Positions 9,238 to 19,700 of a stretch of DNA of 64,000 bases are shown one piece after another. The notes below the pieces were generated by a model that made no database searches, was not told where the DNA came from, and worked only from the letters and a program-made list of their open reading frames with translations. Position 1 is the first letter of the stretch, and every line of letters begins with the position of its first letter. The DNA lies in NCBI RefSeq assembly GCF_023074075.1, contig NZ_JADPKT010000074.1, positions 120,397 to 184,396 on the forward strand. Direction: 5' to 3'. The translations under genes and the position numbers were made by a program. The stretch comes from Bradyrhizobium sp. 138 (GTDB taxonomy: Bacteria > Pseudomonadota > Alphaproteobacteria > Rhizobiales > Xanthobacteraceae).

Positions 9238-9702
9238 ATGAGCGCTGGATCCGTCTCCATTCGCCGTGCGCGCCGCGACGACGTTCCCGCCATCGTGGCG
9301 ATGCTCGCCGACGATCATCTCGGCCGCGCGCGCGAGCGCGTCGAGGATCCGTTGCCCGCCGTCTATTACGACGCATTCGCGCGGGTCGAGCGCGATTCGA
9401 ATCTGACGCTCGTTGTGGCTGAGATCGAGGGCAGGGTGGTTGGCTGCCTGCAACTCGCCGTTCTCTCGGGCATCAGCTCGCAAGGCGGCATGCGCGGCCT
9501 GCTCGAAGACGTGCGCGTTGCCACCGATTGCCGCAGTCGCGGGATCGGCGAGCGCCTGGTGCAGTGGGCGATCGCGGAAGCCAAGGCGCGCGGCTGCAAT
9601 CTGGTCGAATTGCTGACGCATCAGACGCGCGTCGACGCGCAGCGCTTCTACAAGCGGCTCGGATTCACAGCGAGTCACGTCGGCATGACTGTCCGCTTTT
9701 GA
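9238..9702 (+). CDS. GNAT-family N-acetyltransferase
   Basis: 154 residues with the acetyl-CoA-binding motif A RVATDCRSRGIGERLVQWA (Arg/Gln-x-x-Gly-x-Gly/Ala) and a motif-B helix ending in FYKRLGFTAS. Start ATG preceded by GAGGTGGAGTTTTCGCC. It follows the GST gene by 15 bases. The acceptor substrate cannot be deduced; small polyamine-, drug- or amino-acid-type acceptors are all possible in this family. Confidence 0.87.
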   Translation: MSAGSVSIRRARRDDVPAIVAMLADDHLGRARERVEDPLPAVYYDAFARVERDSNLTLVVAEIEGRVVGCLQLAVLSGISSQGGMRGLLEDVRVATDCRSRGIGERLVQWAIAEAKARGCNLVELLTHQTRVDAQRFYKRLGFTASHVGMTVRF

Positions 9703-9859
9703 GCCAGCTGCTTGCGAGCCTTGCGCAATCAGCACATTCAGATCGCGCATTCCTTCGTGTTAAGGGCCGATAAACTACCCGCCGGTCGTTCACGTTGATG
9801 AGGGAACGAACGGTGCTACGGCAGCGTCAGACACCGAGCTCGGTCGGTTCGGGGATTTC

Positions 9860-10066
9860 ATGGCAAGCTATTCGATGATCAAGGTCGGCAACGACTATGT
9901 CGTGCAGGCCAATGACAAATGCATTTTGAAGGTCGGCAGCCGCCGCAAGGCGGCGCAATTGATCAGCGAGGCCACGGACTTGCTGAACGCGCTCGCGCCG
10001 GTGGAATCCCCTGATATCGCGCCGGAGGCGCCTTCACTCCGCCGTGCGACGCCGGAAGTTTCTTGA
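9860..10066 (+). CDS. Small hypothetical protein (68 aa)
   Basis: A 68-residue protein with a beta-rich first half (MIKVGNDYVVQANDKCILKVGSRR), a central helix (KAAQLISEATDLLNAL) and a Pro/Ala-rich tail. Codon use matches its neighbours. I recognise no named domain; similar short proteins seem common in Bradyrhizobium. The GGGGATTTC before the ATG is a passable ribosome site. It precedes the serC leader by 34 bases on the same strand, but the leader suggests that serC is regulated separately. Confidence 0.6.
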   Translation: MASYSMIKVGNDYVVQANDKCILKVGSRRKAAQLISEATDLLNALAPVESPDIAPEAPSLRRATPEVS

Positions 10067-10099
10067 CTGGCCTTCCCGATTCCCGTATCAGCCGCGGCG

Positions 10100-10147
10100 G
10101 GACACCTCCCCCCAACGGGAGGCTGACTATCTGGAAGGGTAGATATT
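10100..10147 (+). promoter_or_regulatory. Candidate serC leader RNA (two small hairpins before serC)
   Basis: Just upstream of serC are two short hairpins: CCTCCC...GGGAGG (10105-10110 with 10117-10122) and TATCT...AGATA (10128-10132 with 10141-10145). The loop of the second holds GGAAGGGT, the only Shine-Dalgarno-like sequence before the ATG at 10148. Two tiny hairpins in this position agree with the alphaproteobacterial serC RNA motif known from comparative genomics; the match is made from memory, without a covariance model. Confidence 0.6.
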
Positions 10148-11320
<1,173 letters not shown>

Positions 11321-11328
11321 TGTTCTGA

Positions 11329-11477
11329 CCCTCCCCTTGAGGGGGAGGGTCGACGCACCGTCAGGTGCGTCGGGGTGGGGTGATCTCTCCACGCGGCGCA
11401 CTTTCGAATTTTCAGTTTGCAGCTTCACCCCACACCCCGGCGCTCCGCGCCGACCCTCCCCCTCCAGGGAGGGTGTG
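11329..11477. repeat. Dispersed repeat of the CCCTCCCC / GGGGAGGG type between serC and serA
   Basis: Starts with CCCTCCCCTTGAGGGGGAGGG, includes the inverted GACGCACC...GGTGCGTC, and ends in CCGACCCTCCCCCTCCAGGGAGGG; a second half (TTCACCCCACACCCCGGCG) mirrors the first (GGTGGGGTGA). It inserts about 150 bases into what is otherwise a serC-serA operon. Confidence 0.8.
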
Positions 11478-11490
11478 AAGGAAGACATCC

Positions 11491-13080
11491 ATGACCAAAC
11501 CCAAAGTTCTCATTTCCGACGCGCTCTCGCCCGCCGCCGTGCAGATCTTCAAGGACCGCGGCGTCGAGGTCGACTTCCAGCCCAATCTCGGCAAGGACAA
11601 GGACAAGCTTGCCGAGATCATCGGCAATTACGACGGCCTTGCGATCCGCTCCGCGACCAAGGCGACCGCAAAGATCCTCGACAAGGCGACCAACCTCAAG
11701 GTGATCGGCCGCGCCGGCATCGGCGTCGACAATGTCGAGATTCCCGCCGCGACGGCCAAGGGCATCATCGTGATGAATACGCCGTTCGGCAATTCGATCA
11801 CGACCGCCGAGCACGCCGTCACCCTGATGCTGGCGCTCGCCCGCGAGATTCCGCAGGCCGACGCCTCGACCCAGGCCGGCAAGTGGGAGAAGAACCGCTT
11901 CATGGGCGTCGAGATCACCGGCAAGGTGCTGGGCGTCGTCGGCTGCGGCAATATCGGCTCGATCGTCGCCGACCGCGCACTGGGCCTGCGCATGAAGGTG
12001 ATCGCGTTCGATCCTTTCCTCTCGCCCGAGCGGGCCAAGGACATCGGCGTCGAGAAGGTCGAGCTCGACGATCTGCTCAAGCGTGCCGACTTCATCACGC
12101 TGCACACGCCGCTGACCGAGAAGACGAAGAACATCATCGACGCGGCCGCAATCGCCAAGATGAAGAAGGGCGTGCGCCTGATCAACTGCGCCCGCGGCGG
12201 TCTCGTCGACGAGCAGGCCGTGATCGATGCGCTCAATTCCAAGCACATCGCCGGCGCCGCCTTCGACGTCTTCGTCGAGGAGCCCGCGACCAAGAACGTG
12301 CTGTTCGGCCATCCCAACGTGATCTGCACGCCGCATCTCGGCGCCTCCACCACGGAAGCGCAGGAGAACGTCGCGCTCCAGGTCGCCGAGCAGATGTCGG
12401 ACTACCTGCTCACCGGCGCGATCTCGAACGCGGTCAATTTCCCCTCGATCACCGCCGAAGAAGCGCCGAAGCTAAAGCCGTTCATCGCGCTCGCCGAGAA
12501 GCTCGGCTCGTTTGCCGGCCAGCTCACCGAGAGCGGCATCCTCAAGGTCGAGATCACCTATGAGGGCCACGTTGCCGAGATGAAGATCAAGGCGATCACG
12601 TCAGCCGTGCTGTCGGGCCTGCTGCGGCCGATGCTGGGCGAGGTCAATGTGGTGTCCGCGCCCGTCGTCGCCAAGGAGCGCGGCATGGTGGTGGACGAGA
12701 TCGTGCGCGCCGCGCAGAGCGACTATGAGAGCCTGATCACGGTGACGGTTGCGACCGAACGCCAGGAGCGCTCGGTCTCCGGCACCGTCTATCACGACGG
12801 CAAGCCGCGCCTGGTCGACATCAAGGGCATCCGCGTCGACGCCGAGTTCGGCAAGTCGATGATCTACGTGACCAATGAGGATAAGCCGGGCTTCATCGGC
12901 AAGTTCGCCGGCCTCTTGGGCGACGCCAAGATCAACATCGCCACCTTCCATCTCGGCCGCGTCGAGCAGGGCGGCGACGCCATCGCGCTGGTCGAGGTCG
13001 ACGGCGCGGTGCCGGCGGACGTGCTCGCCAAGGTGCAGGCCCTGCCGCAGGTCAAGCAGGCCAAGGCGCTGACGTTCTGA
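11491..13080 (+). CDS. serA: D-3-phosphoglycerate dehydrogenase SerA (long form)
   Basis: Oxidises 3-phosphoglycerate to 3-phosphohydroxypyruvate, the first step of serine synthesis. The 529 residues correspond to the long type: substrate and NAD domains with GCGNIG (151-156), RAGIGVDNV, and catalytic Arg235 (NCARGG), Glu264 (VEEP) and His282 (TPHLGAST); then an allosteric substrate-binding (ASB) domain and a C-terminal ACT domain (about 458-529, KPGFIGKFAGLLGDAKINI) for serine feedback. A GGGAGGGTGTGAAGG stretch lies upstream, partly inside the repeat. Confidence 0.96.
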   Translation: MTKPKVLISDALSPAAVQIFKDRGVEVDFQPNLGKDKDKLAEIIGNYDGLAIRSATKATAKILDKATNLKVIGRAGIGVDNVEIPAATAKGIIVMNTPFGNSITTAEHAVTLMLALAREIPQADASTQAGKWEKNRFMGVEITGKVLGVVGCGNIGSIVADRALGLRMKVIAFDPFLSPERAKDIGVEKVELDDLLKRADFITLHTPLTEKTKNIIDAAAIAKMKKGVRLINCARGGLVDEQAVIDALNSKHIAGAAFDVFVEEPATKNVLFGHPNVICTPHLGASTTEAQENVALQVAEQMSDYLLTGAISNAVNFPSITAEEAPKLKPFIALAEKLGSFAGQLTESGILKVEITYEGHVAEMKIKAITSAVLSGLLRPMLGEVNVVSAPVVAKERGMVVDEIVRAAQSDYESLITVTVATERQERSVSGTVYHDGKPRLVDIKGIRVDAEFGKSMIYVTNEDKPGFIGKFAGLLGDAKINIATFHLGRVEQGGDAIALVEVDGAVPADVLAKVQALPQVKQAKALTF

Positions 13081-13083
13081 TCT

Positions 13084-13110
13084 TCACCTCTCCCCGCTGG
13101 GGAGAGGTGA
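13084..13110. repeat. Hairpin fragment of the GGGGAGAGG repeat family
   Basis: TCACCTCTCCCC and GGGGAGAGGTGA form a near-perfect inverted repeat right after the serA stop. The same sequence family appears at 21105, 27992 and 11329. Confidence 0.75.
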
Positions 13111-13175
13111 CGGAGCAAGCCGACAGAAGCGGATATTATCACGCCCGTCGCCATATATTCCGACCCGCGGAACAA

Positions 13176-13210
13176 CGCCGCCTCCATCACCGGAGGCGGC
13201 GTTTTTATTT
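13176..13210 (+). terminator. Rho-independent terminator of serC-serA
   Basis: Ten-base-pair stem CGCCGCCTCC / GGAGGCGGCG with a short ATCACC loop, followed by TTTTTATTTCT, 95 bases after the serA stop. Confidence 0.9.
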
Positions 13211-13285
13211 CTCCCGCAGTCTTCCAACTTTGTGTACCAATGGCGCAAGGACGCTTCGTTCGATCGTTCGAAAAGGGAGAAATAC

Positions 13286-14458
13286 ATGCGTGAAGCCGTC
13301 ATCGTTTCCTATGCGCGCACGGGCCTCGCAAAATCCGGCCGCGGCGGGTTCAACATCACGCCGCCGATGTCGCTCGCGGCCCATGCCATTCATCACGCGG
13401 TCGACCGCGCCGGCGTCGACAAGGACTATGTCGAGGACTGCTATCTCGGCAATTGCGCCCATGGCGCGCCGAACATCGGCCGCCAGGCCGCGCTGCTTGC
13501 CGGCCTGCCGAAGACCACGGCCGGCGTCTCGGTGAACCGGTTCTGCTCCTCGGGGCTGCAGACCATCGCGATGGCCGCCAACTCGATCCGCTCGGACGGC
13601 GCCGATTGCATCGTCGCCGGCGGCGTCGAGAGCATCTCGATGCCGGGCGGCGGCACGCCGAAGGAATCGATCGATCCTGAATTGCTCAAGGTCGCCCCCG
13701 ATATCTTCATGGCGATGATCGACACCGCCGACATCGTCGCCGAGCGCTACAAGCTCAGCCGCGAATATCAGGACGAGTTCTCGCTGGAATCGCAGCGCCG
13801 CATGGCGGCGTCGCAGCAGGCGGGCAAGTACAAGGACGAGATCGTCCCGATGAAGACCAAGATGAAAGTCGTCGACAAGCAGACCAAGGCGGAGTCGATC
13901 GTCGACTACGTCGTCGACCGCGACGAATGCAATCGCCCTGACACCACGCTGGAAGGGTTGGCAAAACTCGAGCCGGTGAAAGGTCCAGGCAAGTTCGTCA
14001 CCGCCGGCAATGCCAGCCAGCTCTCGGACGGCGCCGCGGCCGTGGTGCTGATGGAAGCCAAGGACGCCGAGAAGCGCGGCCTCAAGCCGCTCGGCCGCTT
14101 CGTCGCCTGGGCGACCGCGGGCTGCGAGCCCGACGAGATGGGGATCGGCCCGGTGTTCGCGATTCCCAAGCTGCTCAAGCGTACCGGCCTCAAGGTCGAC
14201 GACATCGATCTGTGGGAGCTCAACGAAGCCTTCGCCAGCCAGTGCCTGTACTGCCGCGACCAGCTCGGCATCGATCCCGCCAAGTACAACGTCAATGGCG
14301 GCTCGATCGCGATCGGCCATCCCTTCGGCATGACCGGCGCCCGTCTCACCGGCCATCTGCTGCAGGAAGGCGCGCGCCGCAAGGCCAAATGGGGCGTGGT
14401 GACGATGTGCATCGGCGGCGGCCAGGGCGGCGCCGGGCTGTTCGAGATCTACAGCTAA
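13286..14458 (+). CDS. Thiolase (acetyl-CoA C-acyltransferase/acetyltransferase)
   Basis: Catalyses thiolytic cleavage or Claisen condensation of acyl-CoA. The 390-residue protein has the nucleophile Cys87 in NRFCSSGLQT, His345 in GHPFGMTGAR and the second catalytic Cys375 in MCIGGGQGGAG. ATG at 13286 was chosen over 13232 because AAAAGGGAGAAATAC precedes it and MREAVIVSYARTG is the family start. The long loop between the halves (FMAMIDTADIVAERYKLSRE) resembles fatty-acid-degradation thiolases (FadA/PcaF-like) rather than biosynthetic PhaA, but this is only an impression. It has its own terminator. Confidence 0.93.
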   Translation: MREAVIVSYARTGLAKSGRGGFNITPPMSLAAHAIHHAVDRAGVDKDYVEDCYLGNCAHGAPNIGRQAALLAGLPKTTAGVSVNRFCSSGLQTIAMAANSIRSDGADCIVAGGVESISMPGGGTPKESIDPELLKVAPDIFMAMIDTADIVAERYKLSREYQDEFSLESQRRMAASQQAGKYKDEIVPMKTKMKVVDKQTKAESIVDYVVDRDECNRPDTTLEGLAKLEPVKGPGKFVTAGNASQLSDGAAAVVLMEAKDAEKRGLKPLGRFVAWATAGCEPDEMGIGPVFAIPKLLKRTGLKVDDIDLWELNEAFASQCLYCRDQLGIDPAKYNVNGGSIAIGHPFGMTGARLTGHLLQEGARRKAKWGVVTMCIGGGQGGAGLFEIYS

Positions 14459-14492
14459 GACGATCCGCTACCCGCGGCGTCAAGACAGGAAG

Positions 14493-14523
14493 CACGGCGC
14501 CGCAAGCGCCGTGTTTCTTTTTT
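14493..14523 (+). terminator. Rho-independent terminator of the thiolase gene
   Basis: CACGGCGC / GCGCCGTG stem with a CGCAA loop followed by TTTCTTTTTT. Confidence 0.9.
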
Positions 14524-14658
14524 GGAACCAGCTTGTGCACCTCATCGTGCATAAGGGCGAGTATTGTGACAAATACACGTATTCGTACGTGCCCGCAAAT
14601 TAACGGAAGCTTTGAACCATTGCTTCATCAACCGTATTTGCAGCCATTGGGTTTTCAG

Positions 14659-16632
14659 ATGCGGTTCCTTTCCCTTCGTCTCACTCACAAGATCACGGCC
14701 ATCGGCGTGATCGGCGTCGCCGGTGTCGTCCTGATCGGCGGCATCCATCTCTATGGCGAGCGCGCGATGGCCGTCTATCGCGACGCCGCCGAGAACGCGC
14801 GCACGATCCAGGAGCTGAACAGCAGGATCGCGATCGAGCTGCTCGAGGCACGTCGCGCCGAGAAGGATTTCCTGCTGCGCAATGACGCCGGCAAGGCGCA
14901 GCGGCAGGTCGAGATCGGCAGGGAGGTTGCCCTCGACATCGAGAAGCTGCGCGGCAGGATCGCCGCGCTCGGCAAGCCCGATCTGGCGCGCCAGATCGAC
15001 GCGATGAATGCCTCGCTCAGGGATTATCAGGCGCATTTCACCGCCGTGGTCGAGACCAAGCAGCGGCTTGGGCTCGACGAGAAGTCCGGCCTCGAGGGGC
15101 GCCTGCGCGCCTCCGTGCACGACATCGAAGCCAGGGTCGATCAATTGCACAATGCGCCGCTTCGCGTGACCATGCTGATGATGCGCCGTCACGAGAAGGA
15201 TTTCATGCTGCGCCGTGACGCCAGATATGGCGAGGACATCAAGAAGCGCGCGGGCGAATTCCTCTCCGGCGTCGATGCTGCCGATATGTCCGATGCTGCG
15301 AAGACGGAGCTGCGCGCGAAGCTTGCCGACTATCAGCGCGATTTTTCTGCCTGGATGGACGCCGCGCTAGCGCTCGCCGCCCGGCAGAAGGCAATGTCGG
15401 AGGCGTTCGCCGCCGTCGAGCCCGTCATCGAGCAGGTGTCGAAATCGGTCGACCGGATCCGCATCGAAGCCGACCGGCTCAACGATGTCGAGCGCGACGG
15501 CATTCAATGGTGGATCGGCGTTGCCATCGCGCTGATTGCATCCGCCGTGCTCGGCCTCGGCGTGTTCATCGGCCGCTCGGTCTCCAAGCCGCTGTCCGCG
15601 ATGCGGGCGGCGATGATCGAGCTTGCCAACGGCAATTTCGCCGTCGTTCTGCCCGGGCTCGGCCGTCCCGACGAAATCGGCGAGATCGCGCAGGCGGTCG
15701 AGACGTTCAAGATCAATGCCGAACGGAAGGCGCAGGAAGAAGCCGAGGAGAAGATCAGGCAGGACAAGCTCGCCGCCGAGCGCCGCCGTGCCGACATGAT
15801 CAGGATGGCCGACGATTTCGAGGGCGCGATCGGCGAGATCGTCGAGACGGTGTCGTCGGCGGCCAACGAGCTCGAGGCCTCGGCCACGTCCCTGACCACC
15901 ACCGCCAGCCGGTCGACCGAGCTTGCCACGCTGGTGGAAGCTGCCTCGGAAGAGGCCGCGACCAACGTGCAGTCGGTGGCTTCCGCCGCGGAGGAGCTCA
16001 CCGCCTCCGTCAACGAGATCAGCCGTCAGGTGCAGGCCTCCGCGCGCATGGCGGGCGAAGCCGTCAGCCAGGCCGGGCAGACCAACGATCGCGTCAGCGA
16101 ATTGTCGAAGGCGGCCGCGCGCATCGGCGACGTGATCGAGCTGATCAACGCCATCGCAGGGCAGACCAACCTGTTGGCGCTGAACGCCACCATCGAGGCC
16201 GCGCGCGCGGGCGAAGCCGGGCGCGGCTTTGCCGTGGTGGCCTCGGAAGTGAAGGCGCTCGCGGAGCAGACCGCGAAGGCGACCGGCGACATCGGTCAGC
16301 AGATCTCGAGCATCCAGGTTGCGACGGAGGATTCGGTCGGCGCCATCAAGTCCATCGGCGGCACGATCGAACGGCTGTCGGAGATCTCCTCGACCATCGC
16401 CGCCGCGGTCGAGGAGCAAGGCGCCGCGACCAGCGAGATCTCGCGCAACGTCCAGAGCGCCGCCGCCGGCACTACCCAGGTCAGCGCCAACATCTCCAGC
16501 GTGCGCCAGGGCGCGACCGAGACCGGCTCGGCCTCCTCGCAGGTGCTTTCTGCGGCGCAGTCGCTGTCGAACGACAGCAGCCGGCTGAAGATCGAGGTGA
16601 GCAGGTTCCTGGAGACCGTGCGCGCGGCGTAG
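14659..16632 (+). CDS. Methyl-accepting chemotaxis protein with HBM sensor domain
   Basis: A 657-residue transmembrane chemoreceptor. Helix 1 spans about 12-30. The periplasmic region to about 280 carries two repeats of the helical bimodular (HBM) type: ELLEARRAEKDFLLRND and, later, MLMMRRHEKDFMLRRDA. Helix 2 is near 285-307, followed by a HAMP domain (SVSKPLSAMRAAMIELANGN) and the signalling coiled coil with the tip motif IGDVIELINAIAGQTNLLALNATIE. There is no C-terminal CheR-binding pentapeptide. HBM domains in other bacteria sense organic acids such as TCA intermediates; the ligand here is unknown. No che genes are nearby, so it is an orphan receptor. Confidence 0.92.
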   Translation: MRFLSLRLTHKITAIGVIGVAGVVLIGGIHLYGERAMAVYRDAAENARTIQELNSRIAIELLEARRAEKDFLLRNDAGKAQRQVEIGREVALDIEKLRGRIAALGKPDLARQIDAMNASLRDYQAHFTAVVETKQRLGLDEKSGLEGRLRASVHDIEARVDQLHNAPLRVTMLMMRRHEKDFMLRRDARYGEDIKKRAGEFLSGVDAADMSDAAKTELRAKLADYQRDFSAWMDAALALAARQKAMSEAFAAVEPVIEQVSKSVDRIRIEADRLNDVERDGIQWWIGVAIALIASAVLGLGVFIGRSVSKPLSAMRAAMIELANGNFAVVLPGLGRPDEIGEIAQAVETFKINAERKAQEEAEEKIRQDKLAAERRRADMIRMADDFEGAIGEIVETVSSAANELEASATSLTTTASRSTELATLVEAASEEAATNVQSVASAAEELTASVNEISRQVQASARMAGEAVSQAGQTNDRVSELSKAAARIGDVIELINAIAGQTNLLALNATIEAARAGEAGRGFAVVASEVKALAEQTAKATGDIGQQISSIQVATEDSVGAIKSIGGTIERLSEISSTIAAAVEEQGAATSEISRNVQSAAAGTTQVSANISSVRQGATETGSASSQVLSAAQSLSNDSSRLKIEVSRFLETVRAA

Positions 16633-16676
16633 ACAACGCAGTAGGGGGCGCCGCGCGCAATGATGGCGGAGGCGGC

Positions 16677-16743
16677 GTAGCCCGCATGAGCGGAGCGATA
16701 TGCGGGACCTTCCCCGGGTGTCGCTTCGCTCACCCGGGCTACG
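16677..16743. repeat. Palindromic repeat, GTAGCCCG / CCCGGGCTAC type
   Basis: GTAGCCCGCATGAGCG...ends with CTCACCCGGGCTACG, giving inverse arms GTAGCCCG/CGGGCTAC and internal CATGAGCGGAGCGATATG. It separates the chemoreceptor from the convergent kinase gene. A related CGCCCGGGCGGAGCGAGGCTCCACCCGGGC type arm lies near 61470. Confidence 0.7.
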
Positions 16744-16765
16744 CAACGCGCGATGACGGTGGAGG

Positions 16766-19700
16766 CTAAGCCCCCGCCAGCGCCGGCGCGAACACCACTT
16801 CGATCAGCGTGCCGTGACCGGCGCTCTTGATGTTGAAGCGGGCGCGGTTGGCTTCGACCAGGGCCTTGGTCAGCGACAGGTTCAGCGCCGTACTGTCCGC
16901 GGCGTCGCCGGGCGGCGGAGTGTGGAACGGCTCCATCGCGGCGGCGACTTCGCGCTCGGAAAGACCGTGGCCGGTGTCGCGGATGCGCAGCGCTATCTCG
17001 CCGCGGTCGGAGAGCGCGGTCGAGACGATGACCTGGCCGCCGGCGCTGGCCAGCCTGATCGAGTTCGAGATCAGATTCATGGTGATCTGCCGCATCGCGC
17101 GCGCGTCCACGCTGACCTGCGGCAGCGCATGCGCGAGCGAGGTGCGGATGATGATGCGCTCGCGATTGGCCTGCGGCTGCATCACCGTGACGCAGGCTTC
17201 GACGAGATCGTTGAGGTTGAGGTTGGCGAAGTTGAGATCGAGCTTGCCGGTCTCGATCCGCGACAGCTCCAGGAGGTCGTCGATGATGGCGATGACGCGC
17301 TCGCCGGAGGCGCGGATGTCCTTCATGTATTCGCCGTAGCGCTCGTTGCCGAGCGTGCCGAAACGTTCGGAGATCATCACCTCGGCAAAGCCGATGATGG
17401 CGTTGAGCGGCGTGCGGATCTCGTGGCTGATCCGCGCCAGCATGTCGGCCTTCGCATTGGCCGCACTGTGGACGAGGCGGCGGGCCTGCGTCAGCTCGCT
17501 CTCGCCCTTCTTGCTCTGGGAGAGGTCGCGGAACACGGCGAAGAAGTTCGGCCCGTCGGGCCGGGTGCGGCCCATGATCATCGCGAGCGGAATGACGCCG
17601 CCCTTCTTCTCGCGTCCCAGCACTTCGCGGCCGTGGTCGAGCAGGCTCGCAATGTCCTGGCTCTTCAGGCTTTCGAAATAGTCGGCGACGATCTGCTGGC
17701 TCTCGGGCGCGAACAGCGTCACCAGATTCTGCTCGAGCAGCGCTTCGCCGTCATAGCCGAACAGCGCCTCGGCGCTGCGGTTGCAGGCGTGGATGTTGCC
17801 TTCGGCATCGAACATGACGATGCCCTCGGCCGTGGTGTCGAGGATCGCGGCGAGATCTTCGGCCTCGGCTTCGCCGGCCGCGGGCTCGATTTCGTAAGGG
17901 AAGGATTCCGGGACGATGGTCTCGGCGACGACCGCCTCGGCGATGACAGGCTCGGCAATGCCGGGCGCGGTGACGACAGGGGCCGCCTGCGGCAGCGCGC
18001 AGATCAGCGCGTGCGCGCTCTCGCCGTCCCAGTCGATCGTGTGCAGATGCGCTTCGGTGGTCGGCAGCGGCGCTTCGCCATTCGCAACCGTCGCGCTGAT
18101 CGTCACAGGCGTGCCGGCTTGCGAGGTGCTGCTGGCCGAGGACACGCCGGGCTCGACATAGAGCGCGTCCAGCCCGCCGGCATCCTCCAGCGCATGGAGG
18201 CTGGCATAGCCCATGCGCGCGAGAAACGCCGGGTTGGCATAGAGCAGGCGGTCGAGCCGGTAGATCAGGATGCCCGTGGGCAACAGGTCGAGCAGTGTGC
18301 GGTCGCGCGCGCTGGCGCCGCGTGGCGGCGGCGCGGGCTCGGTCAGCCATTCGGCCGCAGCTTGCGGCGGCTCGGGCTCCGGCGCCGGTGGTTCGGCAAT
18401 GATCTCCGCCGTGGGCTCGGCGCTATCTGCCGCGATCGTCTCGCGGTCGCGCTCGAGCCGTTCGGACAATTGCCGGGCGAGCTCGTTGAACGCGCTGTTC
18501 TCGACCGGCGTCAGCGTCGGCGATCTCTGATCACTGAGTGATCTGACATCGCCGTGTGGGCGGAACGGCACGACATTGGGAGGCGTTTCCAAGGGAGTCT
18601 CCACGGGCGTTTCCACGGGCAGGTCCGGTTCGGTTGGATGTGAAGTCGCGTCGCTTGGGGGTTTTGGCAGTTCGGATTCAGGGATCGGCTCAGGCTCGGG
18701 TGCGGGCGGCTCGATCGGCTGCCCCGGCGGCTCGGCCAGCAGCGCGAAACGCCTGAGCGAATCGAGCCGGTTGAGGGCGTCGAGATCGCGGCAGACGCCA
18801 AAGCCTTTGAAGCCGGCAAAGTTACGCGCGTGATCGTAGACCGGCAGGCCCGCGAGCTCGACCGGGAGATTTTCGCCGCCGTCGGTTGGCCAGTTCACGG
18901 TGATGCCGGCCCAGGTGTCGTGGCGCGCCAGCGCCTGTGCGACGCGCCCCTCAGGATCGAGCGAGAAGTGCTCGGCGATCTCGCGCCAGGGGCAGCCGAA
19001 GCCTGCGGCGGTGCGCGCGCCGATCAGGCGGATGAATTCGTCGGAGAGAAGCACAAAGCGGCCCTCTGCATCCATCTGCCAGAGGAAGCGCAGCGGATGC
19101 TGACGCGGTGCGGGCGGCTCATGTCCCGACGGCGGCTCGACCATGCCTGATGTGATCGGCGCAGCCTGCGGCGACACAATGGCTGCCGGCGGGTTTTCAA
19201 CCGGAGTCTTTGGCGCGATGTCGGCGGCCTGGTCGGCCACCTCATGCGCCGGCTCTCGAACAATCTCTTCAACCGCGTCCTGAACCGTTGCGGCTTGCGG
19301 CGGTTCGCCCGTGATCGTCTCATTGGTCGCGGCCGCCTCGACCGGCTCGGCGAAAACGTCGAACAAGGCGATGCTTTCCGGCGCCTCGTGCGATGGCGGC
19401 GCCTCGCTTGGTGCACGCTCGGCTGCGGTCTCGGCAGGAACGGGCTTGGCAGGTGCAGCTTGCGCGGCGGCCGCCGGCTCGATCAGCGCGACCAGGCCGA
19501 TATCGGCGCCCGTGCCGACCCGTTGCAGCACCATCTGGCCGATGCCGATCGGCGTCTCGGCGCGGCCTTCGCGCAGCGCATCGCTGCGCGCGCGGTCGAG
19601 GCCGGCCTCGCCGAGATCGCGAAAGCCGAGCAGGGCGCGGGCGGCTTCGCTGGCGCCGACGAACAGGCCGTCGGGCGCGAACGCCGCCATCGGCACCTTT

